A DNA stretch of 64,000 nucleotides from Xanthoparmelia taractica (Eukaryota; Ascomycota; Lecanoromycetes; Lecanorales; Parmeliaceae): positions 62,001 through 126,000 of the forward strand of contig JANQBS010000001.1 of the NCBI GenBank assembly GCA_033085395.1, in the 5' to 3' direction. Shown here in pieces: positions 1 to 9,711 of this stretch (position 1 is its first letter; the number at the start of each line of letters is the position of its first letter). The notes under the pieces are model-generated. The model was not told the origin of the DNA and did no database searches. It worked only from the letters and a program-made list of their open reading frames with translations. The translations under genes and the position numbers were made by a program.

Positions 1-380
1 GAGCGATGTCTTCTAATCAAAGGTCCTTTTCATCTCTGATAGACCTGCTCGGGAACGCTGAAGTTTAACTTTACCGTGACCAGAAAAGCAGACAATTCCA
101 AAGCGAGGATATCCTCTTCGTGGATGGGCCCTCAACTCACACATGTCCAAGTGCTAGCCCAATCTTGCTTACTACGACTCACACGAACGCAAACACCCTG
201 TTGCCACCCGCGACGACGACGACAACAACAAAGACCTTTATCCCCCGTCGAACATTCCAGACTACGCAAGATCCATTCCACTGCCCACAGAGGAAAACCT
301 GTTTAGAAGACACTCGAAACTGCGAATCAACATTGACCAGCCAGTGCTGACGCTGCATCAATACGGGCCTGACCTACATA
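1..380. other. Left-edge non-coding stretch
   Basis: No supportable gene. It contains short overlapping ORFs without recognisable content and a small GAC/ACA-rich patch near 208-232. It is probably promoter and 5' leader of the Zn2Cys6 gene that starts at 381. Confidence 0.4.
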
Positions 381-1472
381 ATGCCGCCCAGCGACGGCGT
401 CAAGGTAGGCGTGAGTAGGCCTCGTTCAAGATCCTCATCTTTTACCCCAAAGAAAGAAAAACCCTGTTACTAATAGCACGACAGTGCGAGGCCTGTCGCA
501 ACTGGAGACGCGAGTGCATCTCGACTGCCGGTCCCAAGTGTGAACGCTGCACCAAGCACAATCTCGCCTGTGTCATCATGTCACCGCCTGCTAGTATTCA
601 AGCCCAGCGCGAGGCCCGAGGAGATCCCGGAGCACGACGGCCCCATCAGTCAAGGGATCAGGCGGACAATGATTCAGTAGCCAGCTTCGACTCACTTTTT
701 GATGAACCCACATACAAAGCCAAATCCAAACCCGGACTCGCATCTCATTCTAACTGTCTTTCGACGCGCAAGATTGGGACTAAGTCCCCTCAAACCAAAA
801 ATGCCAATCCCACGATCTTCATCGATAGACAGAAAACGACGACAGTAATAAGGAAGCGGCCCAGCGAACGCACCCCGCCGCAATCTGTGGATTTCCCAGC
901 CGCTAAATGCCACCCTTACACCCAAAACCCAAATAATAGAGCCCAGCATCTCAACCGACAAAACCCTACCCAGTCTATCGATCCCCTAGTCCGTAACCAC
1001 GACCCCAACACCCCACCCCCAAACCCGAGAACCCAGCACCCACACCGCCTCCACCACCAAAGACCTCCCCACGACCCCAAACCGCCGCCCCCAATCGCTC
1101 AGCCCCTCACACCACGACCCCATCTCAAACACAGCCCTAAAAATCCACCTCCACGGCAGCCAAGGCTTCAAACCCCTCCTCCTAAAATCCTGCCTCGAGC
1201 CCTCAACCTTCTTCTCAAAAATCCTCTCAACGTGGTCCCTTTCCCTTTCCCTTTCCCTTTTCCCCCCTTCCTCCTCTTCCTCTTCCCCCTTATACTCCTC
1301 CTCCTCCTCCAAAAGCCCCAACAAAACCACCAGCCTTCACATAACCTTCCCCTGGCTCCCCCGCGACCACAGCAACAGCCTCATGATCCTCAAACCCGAC
1401 AACGTAGAAGCGGGTCTCGTGTGCATGCGCGACGAGATTGAGAGGGCGCCGTGCTGGACGGGGGGGTTCTAG
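381..1472 (+). CDS. Zn2Cys6 binuclear-cluster protein, low-complexity middle, conserved C-terminal domain
   Basis: Proposed exons are 381-404, 485-844 and 990-1472, giving about 288 residues. Exon 1 encodes MPPSDGVK. Exon 2 opens directly with a fungal zinc cluster of spacing C-x2-C-x6-C-x7-C-x2-C-x6-C (CEACRNWRREC, then CERCTKHNLAC), which normally binds DNA through two zinc ions. The middle is Ser/Thr/Pro/Lys-rich and probably disordered. The last ~110 residues switch to a different reading frame, and I infer an intron (GT at 845, CTAG ending at 989) because that frame carries a segment similar to the C-terminus of the gene at 2232-3959 (GFKPLLLKSC..STFFS and later ERAPCW). A CCCTTT microsatellite lies inside this exon. 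The protein is shorter than typical Zn2Cys6 regulators and shows no fungal-specific transcription factor (middle homology) domain. The zinc cluster is firm. The second intron is tentative, and a frameshift is the alternative. Confidence 0.55.
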
Positions 1473-2231
1473 AAACCAAGCACTATAACAACAATGATAA
1501 TAACAACCTCACCAACAACAGCACCAGCAGATCGCGCTGTTCCATCGACGTGACGATTATTCCGCACCCGAACATGAACATGGACCCGAACACGAATCGT
1601 CATCGTGGACGGGGATTATCATCGGTGAAGTGATAAGAGTCGCCCCACGGTCATGACGCGCGACGGCGGCCGCGTGACATTGCTACCATGCGCGTTGATG
1701 CTAACAGGGGTTCTTAAGCCATGAGGGCGGACGAGCTTACGAACGAGCGAGCGGATCGGGGTGGTTTGCATGTTTTAAGAGGTAGCTACGATGGTGTGGC
1801 GGGGGACTAAATGAGCACGGAGGGTATTGTGGGTGGTTGCGGGGAACGAGTTGGTGAGGCATTTGTTTGACTTCATGCGGAGTGAGGAGGAGCATGTTTG
1901 GAGTTTTTCAAAGAGTTGAGAATGAGCATTGTGGTATTTGGACGGCAAATGGACGGTAGTTTTTTTGCTTTGCTCAATCTCTTTAGGTTCTAAGTACTTG
2001 GACCGTCAGAGCGTACTTGCCGCAGCAAAGTCAGGCTGTACATACATGATGTATCAACTTAGGTCACCGCTTCCTTGAAAGGTTTGACATATGTAAGACT
2101 AGCATCGGGGCAGAAACCTCAATATCTAACCGTTCTAATATGGGAAGACCGTTGCTCTTTCTCTGCCGAACCAGTCTGGCTCCTTCCTATCTGTCTTACC
2201 GAGTTCCACATCTCACGGCAACCGGTTAACT
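1473..2231. other. Intergenic between convergent genes
   Basis: No gene seen. This is the shared 3' side of the two convergent genes that have related C-termini. I see no clear repeat or RNA. Confidence 0.5.
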
Positions 2232-3959
2232 CTAAGCCCTGACAATCTCAACAGCAATCCCGCACTTCCCTCCTTCCTCCTTCCAACACGGCGCCTCATC
2301 GATAATTTCCAGAAAGATCTCAAAGCTCCCTTGCGTGCCCTTGTCGATGTAAATCGTCTTGTAGATATCACTATCGTCCTTCCAATCAAAGACAACCATG
2401 AGACATTTGATCGGCTCTTCACATCCTCGGTGCCCACTGGCCGCGATGACGCTGCTGAAGAGTGTGGACATGGTCATGCAACTCAGTAGCCGCAGTGGGA
2501 CGAAGCCAATAATGTTTGAGTCGCGGGTGGCGCGGAGGGTAGTATGCGTTTTCTTGTAGGGAGTGAGGGTCGGAAGGGAGGCGGGTGATTGACTTTGAAG
2601 GTTTGGCGTTTCTGATCTTGGGGCCGGGCGGTCGTTGGTACTAGGTGTTGGAACCGGAGTCTCATAAGGTGCATCGGAGAGACCAGAACTGTCGTTGGAT
2701 GCTTGGCGAACCCGAGGAGTGGCTCGCTCTGCACCGTCAGCTGGTATTTTGCTTTTCCCTGACCCGAGGCGCGCAGGCGGAGTAGGGCTTCTCGCTCTCT
2801 TTGTAGACTTGGATTTCCCATCGGTACCCTCTTTCCGCGCCGATGGCCGGGAAGAGGACGTCCCGCGACGTACGAAGAATTTGCTAGGTGCTGAAGGAGG
2901 GGTAGCAGTAACATCAAAGGCTTTTATGAAGTTGTCGTAACGGTATTCCCAGCACCCTGACGTACTCACTTCAGAGTCCTGATCCTCTTCACTTTCGGAG
3001 GATGACGACAAGTTTGAGTCTTTGTCGATTTCGGGGCAATGCTCGGTCGAGCCAGATGGTAAATTGCTCGGAGCGGTGTATAAATTACAGTAGGCGACGA
3101 CCTTCTTGACACGCCCTGCCTTAGGGCCAAGCCAAAGGTGATATTGATATCCACCTGGAGGACCGCCAGCATTGCCCATGACAATGAACCTCTTCCCGTC
3201 TAGGTCCAGAGTGGCGTAGTCATCTTGCGAGTTCCATGTCCTGTACAGCACCTCCGCTTCTGTCGAACTGGCTGAGAAGCGACCGTCTTGCGCAGCAAGA
3301 AGAACGCGTCTGCGAGGGTGCTTAGTCCTACGGACCACAAAAGGTGGTCTAGAATCCGCGTAGAGGCCTCTTGCCTCCTTAAGGTATTCGACCGGATGAT
3401 CTTCATCAAGAGGTCTCAGAAGAGGTATGTGAGCGTGACGAAGGTCGTTGGTTCTCGTGCTGTTGGAGGCATCGTTTTTGGTGGTTGCTCGCTTTGCGGC
3501 TGCAACAGCAGACCCCATCTTTGAACCTCGCCCACACGAGTATTCCCCATTTATGCATGTGAATGCTAACGGCACATCTTCGAAATCGTCGCCTACTCCT
3601 GTCCAACAGCAGTAGACCCACTTGGCGCCGCTAACGCACCCCTTGTTGGGGAAAGACTGTACGATGAACCTCTCACCGTTGAGATCGAGAGTCCAGTAGA
3701 TCCCGTCGTGCGCGAGTGGGCCCCAACGTTTGGCGACAAGCTTGGCTCGGATGGGTAGGACAGGTCGTTGGCCGTTGTTTGCAACGAAGACCTCCCTCTC
3801 AGATCCCTCAGTAGTTCCACTCGTATTAGTTACGAATGGAGGTCTGCTATCTTTGTAAGTGCTCCTTGCCTCAGGCAAGAATTTTGGAGTGTGATCTGCT
3901 GGCAAAGGGGTGATGTCAGGTGCCGGGTCTTGTGCTACACCTTGCGCATTGACGTCCAT
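2232..3959 (-). CDS. Unknown protein with duplicated N-terminal module and C-terminal domain shared with the neighbouring zinc-cluster protein
   Basis: Single open frame of 575 residues, start at 3959. I do not recognise a named family. Two similar modules lie in tandem: EARSTYKDSRPPFV (about 30-43) followed by TLDLNGERFIV (90-100), and EARGLYADSRPPFV (about 195-208) followed by TLDLDGKRFIV (250-260). The spacing is near-equal, so this is an internal duplication. A Ser/Glu/Asp-rich stretch (~310-335) and a Ser/Pro/Lys/Arg-rich linker with NLS-like KSTKRARS follow. The last ~95 residues (GFVPLRLLSC..STLFS, then LMVVFDWKDD, then DEAPCW) resemble the end of the zinc-cluster gene that converges on it. 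No signal peptide or membrane segment. A donor-like GTGAGTACG inside the acidic stretch could mark an unrecognised intron, but the open frame runs through it. Nuclear location is inferred only from the basic linker. Confidence 0.65.
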   Translation of the reverse strand: MDVNAQGVAQDPAPDITPLPADHTPKFLPEARSTYKDSRPPFVTNTSGTTEGSEREVFVANNGQRPVLPIRAKLVAKRWGPLAHDGIYWTLDLNGERFIVQSFPNKGCVSGAKWVYCCWTGVGDDFEDVPLAFTCINGEYSCGRGSKMGSAVAAAKRATTKNDASNSTRTNDLRHAHIPLLRPLDEDHPVEYLKEARGLYADSRPPFVVRRTKHPRRRVLLAAQDGRFSASSTEAEVLYRTWNSQDDYATLDLDGKRFIVMGNAGGPPGGYQYHLWLGPKAGRVKKVVAYCNLYTAPSNLPSGSTEHCPEIDKDSNLSSSSESEEDQDSEVSTSGCWEYRYDNFIKAFDVTATPPSAPSKFFVRRGTSSSRPSARKEGTDGKSKSTKRARSPTPPARLGSGKSKIPADGAERATPRVRQASNDSSGLSDAPYETPVPTPSTNDRPAPRSETPNLQSQSPASLPTLTPYKKTHTTLRATRDSNIIGFVPLRLLSCMTMSTLFSSVIAASGHRGCEEPIKCLMVVFDWKDDSDIYKTIYIDKGTQGSFEIFLEIIDEAPCWKEEGGKCGIAVEIVRA

Positions 3960-6609
3960 CCTGAAAGAGAAGCTTGAACTTGGGGTTTCTTTTGAGGCAT
4001 AGAACCCGTAGTTTTATCGTTCGAGTTGGCAGAAAGTCACTGGTTGGGATCCACTCGGTCGATAATCAGTAAGTGAGGTTGGCGAACAGCTAGGACTATG
4101 AGGGGCCGGACAGCCGAGGTACGTAGGCTCAGGCGAGATCAAAGGTAATATTACAAGCCCTTCAATTGGACTGCTCGACTTAGAGTGTAAAGGTAGAGCG
4201 TATGATGCTGCATTGGGGTGAGCGGCAGATGTTGAAGAGCTGATGCAAAATTGGCAAACGAGGATAGGGAACGAATTAGCAAACAAAAGGTGAGGCAGAT
4301 ACCCGAGCGCTAGCGGATATCCTTACTCCAACCAAGTTACCTATCAATTCGCTCCTGCTTGACTAGATTCTCGCTCGAAAAGATCACGACCATCGTTAGC
4401 GGGCGCGATATCATACAAATCCCGTAATTCAAAACGATCCGTTTGTACCTCATCACATTTCCTACGCCTTTCAACAATGCGCACAGCCCAAAGGTCAACA
4501 AGACCCCCGTCGGATGATGGCTCAGCTTCAAACTATCTTCGCCAACAGTACCACATCCCCTCCGCCGAAAAAGCCATAGGTTAGTAGGAGAGTCATCCGG
4601 GGTGGGATAGGACGTATGGAACCGTAAAAGGTTTAAATGAAGATACGAGACACAGGGGTCCGGATGAATGCCAGCATCTAAACTGAGAAACGGTTACCTT
4701 CGAGGTAGCCGGTAACGATCTGGCCGTTTGACTCTGGTCTAAGGATAGAGAGCAAGCGAGGGGGGTACCAACGGAGGTGCTATGACCAAGAGAGTCAGTG
4801 TATGACAGTGATGGAAAATCTTGGTCAAGATACCATAGGAGAGGTGCTGTAAGAGAGTAGATGTAGGGGCTTCGCAGATATGCCTCTTTCATTTCCGTCC
4901 TCTGGCTGGCTTAAGACTGTTAGCCTGGCTTTAGGCACTGCTAGTACTGCGCCAGTCAATGCCACCCAGAGCTACTGCAATTGCGCCTCGTGTCGGAGCG
5001 TTGCTGTATGTATCGAGCACAGTTGTCAAGATGCCTGCAAAATCCCCAAACCCAAGAAATTCTTCTCCTCGAGCGTCCCATTGAGAATGCGGATAACGAG
5101 ATGGTCATGGTCGTGAAGCCCGCACTGCAGAGCAAACCTTACGTAGCGATCAGAACTCTAATCGTTAAAGAAAAGCCGGCCACCACAAGGCTCAGTACAC
5201 ACATGCCACAGCCTATCCAGTGTCTTTGTCTGTAGTATTGGGACCATCTTCTCACCGGAGGCGCCATTAGAAGAGGGAGACGGAGGTAGACGAGACCAGT
5301 GGCTGAGGTACCACAGCTTTTATTCTCTTTTCATCGGCGACGAAAGAACTCAGACAACTCCGAAGCAAAGGGCGAAGCCTGCGCGAGATGTTAGTAGATA
5401 CAAGCAGTCATAGGGTAGCGACGATACTAACCCCACTTCGAAAGCCCATCAGGAATGCACGGACGAAGAATGATGCCTGGTCCCTCTACGGACGAAAGGA
5501 AGTCAACGACCCTTGACTAGATCTTGTAGCTGGTTCGACGGCCGCCATCGATCTGTCAGACATGAATGCCAAGTTGGGCGAGTGCTGGAGCCAACCCATC
5601 GACCACGATCAGGAAAGCTGAGGGCTCCAAGATGACTTGCTGCCGCAATGCCCCTTTAGTCTGTGATCTCGATGTTTCTTTGGGATGGATAGGCCACGCG
5701 GGCGAAGCCTCTAGCTCCGTGGTGATAGCTGTGGTCTAGAGTGGATGGCTTCTGGTCCCCAAATTGCTAGCCTTGTAGTATTAGTCATTGCGTCAGAAAT
5801 GGAGGGGATGGTGGACCCAGATTGCTAATCCTACGTCGTATACACATCCTAGGCAAAGTCTCACCGGGAGGTCGAGAGAACAAGAAGGTCAATGAGGGTA
5901 CATTTTTTCGTCGTCACGTTACACTTGCCTGCCTTGCTTCTTCACATTACCTCGTATCTAGTGAGCCAACTGATTGGTACATTTGCGCATGCTAAAATGG
6001 ACTCATTTGAAAGGGGTTTGAGTAATGTAACAGGCTAGAGTACACAGCTGTGGATAGTGGAAGGAAAGAGAAAGCACGACCAGGTGCGCGAGACTTGTGG
6101 TTTCCTTACGTACAAGGCGGCTAGAAAACCACGCCGCACTTGAGCGCTTCTAGTAATTTTATACAACCACGGGTTTCTTCCTTCACCTTCAGTCCATAAG
6201 GAAAAGCGTAAGGCCCAGCCTTGTACAGGGTGACAAAAACTCTTTAGTACAACGTGCAATACACCGTCTGTTGTATAGAAGCGAAGACACTCCTGGTGGA
6301 TCGTTCTGTGATCAAGGGTCGTACAAGAGGGGTCATGGCGCCAAACCGTTACAAGTCTGCATGATCTGACGATAGAGAGTCCGGAGGAAATAATCTGGAC
6401 CATCTGTGCGCAGAATTGAAGAGTGTTGTATTTCGAACTTTTTCGAGGCTCTTGAAACAGGGTAAAATTTTACCAGTGCAATGGCGGTCCGTGAAGGTGA
6501 CGGAGACGAGGTTTCGAACACGATGGGCTGTTAGCATGGAATATGGAAATTTTTCAAAAAATGTGCGGGCATAGCAGGATTGCTACACGGAGCTGGAAAA
6601 TCCGGCTTT
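3960..6609. other. 2.6-kb gene-poor stretch
   Basis: Only short ORFs (60-120 aa) with no recognisable domain. It contains one copy of a 48-bp dispersed element at 4156-4203 that recurs at 15692-15739. I found no terminal repeats, transposase or RNA gene. Confidence 0.4.
4156..4203 (+). repeat. 48-bp dispersed element, copy 1
   Basis: Begins AGCCCTTCAATTGGACTG and ends AAAGGTAGAGCGTAT. It differs from the copy at 15692-15739 at three positions, all transitions (A/G, T/C, A/G). Flanks do not match, so the limits of the element are clear but its nature is not. Confidence 0.6.
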
Positions 6610-9175
6610 TCATTCATCGTCTGCTGCGCCATCAACATTAGGCCGGTTGCGTTTCTTGGCTGGGCCCGCCGCTTCAGTGGACTTGCGCTTTTTACCGGCG
6701 GTAGAAGCGACTTTACCAGGTGCAGTGAGTGTACCGGTTGTACTGGGCTTGCGCCGGGCTCTCTGGTTGTAGTTGGTATCTTTCGGATCATCCGGTGTAT
6801 CGCTGCTAGGTCCGCTAACTGCGCTGTTTGGTGCACTGATCGTGTCTTCATCACCTTGAAGCTAGAGCACGTCAGTATTACCTCTAACTTGGAACCGAGT
6901 TCGACATACTGTTGGAGCAGACGTGGCTTGGGTCCCAGCACTAGGGTAGAAAGCGGCCTGATAGTCTGCGACGACGCCGGTCGATGGAGCAATAGTGGCT
7001 ACGGACTTGTTGGTAGACGTTTCGAGTACTCCTGTTTGCTGTATTGGTCTTGCGTCGGCCGCCCCCTTTGCGATAAGAGCTTTGGCTGCGTCTGCAGAAA
7101 CTGCGAAACCTTTCTTCGGATCGATGACGGGCATTCCACGGCGACCCTTCGGCTTGGAAGGGGACTGCTTACGCTCTTCGTTGGTCATGAAATCCATACC
7201 CGCCTTCATTGCCGCTTTACTAATGACCGAAGTTGGAAGATTGGCTTCGGCGATCTCATCGGCGTACCAAGTCTTATTCTTGTTGGTCTTTGGCGTACGA
7301 CCACGCTGAAGTTATTATCAGCTTACCTGACATTCATGCATTCCATCGCAACTACTCACTTTCTTTGAATCAGGAGTAACGGCTGCTTGGGTCTTGCGCT
7401 GGGGAGAACCTGTTCCTCCACCTGGATGCCGAAAAGGACCGATTGGATTGGCAGGATGAGACGGTGCTTTACCATGTCCCTGTCTGAGGTTCGATCGGTT
7501 CGAAACAGGTGGGATCTGTCTCACTTGCTGGGTCTGCGCAGCTGAGTCGGAGACCCCCCCAAATCCTGCCTGAGAGGGCGTCCAGGGGCGTGGCTCTTGT
7601 GGAATGTAACCATAGTGAACACTGCCGAATGGCGCTGCTCGCTGGCCGGTAATAGACGGCATGACACCAGGCGCTACCGGATCTTGGGGTCTCGCAACAT
7701 TGAATTTTGCAGACCACTGCGTCAGGAACCTCTCATTTTCATTATTCATGTTCATGATGAGCACTTGGTTGCGAGCGTAACAAGTATACACAGCTTCTAG
7801 CGTCTGGGGCACGAGGCCTGGATCCAAAAAGGTTGGGCTCATTGGAGAGGTCTGCGGTATATGGAGGCCTGATAGTGGAGTATTTTTGTCAGCTCACAGA
7901 CTCGCGATCAAGAGGGAGATCAATCTTACCTTGCATCATATAGTTGATACGAGCATTCAATGTCCCGCCGGACAGAGGTGGACTGGGTGCATACAGATGT
8001 GGCGAAGCTGGGACCAGCGACTGTTGATGTCGTTGATATGCCATCATTGAAGTCTCGGCAGGCGGTTGTATCGGCTGGGGGCGAGTTGTTGGCGTGAGCT
8101 CGAATTGAGGAGTCTGTTGTGGCTGGGACCGCGTTTGTTGAGACTGTTTCTGCTTCCGGTCTCGCCAGAAATGGTAGAGCTTCACACGCTCGAGGAGCAA
8201 GAATTCATCAAGAGCGCGCTGTGACTGGTATTTCCTGTTCTCTTCGGTAAGCCTCTCTTGATCAGCGCTTGAAAAATGGCTCGTCTCGCTCGTGCTCTGG
8301 TCAAGCATGTCTTTAGCCCGGGCACGGGATTCTACAAAAAATCTCTTTGCTTCGGCTTCATTGATGGGATCATCGCCTTGCTTCCACCCTGGAGGAGGCA
8401 GTATATCTTGCAAATGTCCTATTCCCCGGATATAATGGCTGGGTCCAATCTGGTCAGCTCGACGGGTGTAGATGTTGAGAATTCCCGCTGGATCTCCATT
8501 GCTTGGTTTACTCTCTTGACTGTCTCCATTTGACAGCCCCAAATCCGAGCTAAAACTCATCGGTACGTCGTTTGCTACCAGCGCTGGACGTTCAGAAATT
8601 GTTATTAGGGGCTGATTGGCTTGATTGGGGGCGAAATCCTTCAAAGTCTCAGTGATTCCTGGAAGATGTGTCACTGGTAGTGGTTCGCGCATATGATCCG
8701 CATTATTTGATTCCATCAGGTGAGCCTGACGTGGGCCCGTGACTGTCGTGATGGGCGATGGGACGTTTTGAAGACCGGCCCCGAATCCTACGGATGGATT
8801 ACCAATGCCTCGAGCAGCTGATGCTATGCGCCTTTAAGTCAGTAGACGTTCCTGGTAAGATAATAGCGGGTCGAGGCGTTGACTGAACATCAACACGCCA
8901 GTGGAAAAAGCGCTCATTTTTGGATAGAAAACTTACGGCTGACAACCAGACTGGCCGCTCTCAATCGGCCTCGCTTACTAGAGCTTGCTGAGCTGAACGT
9001 TTCCGCGCTGCTTGTACTGTGTAAGATGTCAGGCAACATCTGGGCGTTGGAGTAGATTGACCTAAACTTACGGCGGAGTGTTCAACTTGTTGCCATTGCC
9101 CTCGCCATTTTCGACATTCTCGACTGTGTTTTCGCTAAAGTCCGCTATTGGATGGATTGGGCTCGCCCGCTCCAT
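6610..9175 (-). CDS. Large disordered, probably nuclear protein of unknown function
   Basis: Six exons read on the reverse strand: 9072-9175, 8937-9016, 7930-8823, 7360-7868, 6910-7305 and 6610-6861. All phases agree and the product is 744 residues. The start ATG at 9175 gives MERASPIHPIADF. No family recognised. The N-terminal ~120 residues are Ser/Asn-rich with a basic SSSKRGRLRAAS patch. A predicted helical block in the middle (QDILPPPGWKQGDD, then EAEAKRFFVESRARAKDM, then a Glu/Arg/Lys-rich helix and HFWRDRKQKQS) is the most conserved-looking part. Gln/Pro-rich sequence follows, and a second ordered block (TWYADEIAEANLPTS) precedes the C-terminus. The tail has two NLS-like clusters, KKRKSTEAAG and AKKRN, and ends in an acidic DDE. 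The composition suits a chromatin or transcription co-factor, but that is inference. It lies just downstream of the DEAD-box gene on the same strand. Confidence 0.65.
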
Positions 9176-9711
9176 GATAGATAGCTTGCTCGGTATTCGA
9201 AGTTGTGTGGCCTGAAAATTGTGGGTTTTATTTGAATGCATGCTGAGTGAAGAAGGTCGCGACTAGGTGAACGCTAAGCCAAGTGTTGTATACCTTAAGT
9301 GAAGCAATGCGTCCCTCCAAAGAGGAGCTAGTGCGTGACTCAGGCTGCCATGTTCACTCGAACTGATGGTTTGAGAGGCAAGCTGTCAATCTTTTGGTGG
9401 ACTTGACCTAGCCATGTTGATGTACATCCATAAGACGGAAACAGAGCGCAAAGCCGAAATATGTCAACACAAGTCGTCACGATCGTATTTGCATAGGATC
9501 TACAAGGGTTACCAGCAGAGCATGTAAATGGGTAATTGTATGGGCTTAATCACGTTCGATCGCATCCTAGCTATTGTGGAAGCTGAACTAAAAGATCTTA
9601 TCTGCAAGCTAAAGTCTACCTTGTTATTGTGACTGCTTACACATTGGCACGAACTGTTGCAGGGGGACATACACAGAGATGTCCACAGTCTTTCTCTTAA
9701 TAACAGTGTTC
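9176..9711. other. Intergenic between two tandem reverse-strand genes
   Basis: 536 bp holding the 5' leader of the 6610-9175 gene and the 3' region of the helicase gene. A possible 5'-UTR acceptor (TTTTCAG) lies about 45 bp upstream of the ATG. Nothing else seen. Confidence 0.4.

Noticed and set aside
578..1441. Pro-rich C-terminus of the zinc-cluster ORF as the true protein end
   Set aside because: A different frame over the same bases shows similarity to the neighbouring gene's C-terminus and a plausible intron connects to it.
6531..7368. Forward-strand ORF of 262 aa at 6580-7368
   Set aside because: It is antisense to three exons of the 6610-9175 gene, which have consistent splice phases. 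Its composition is shadow-like.
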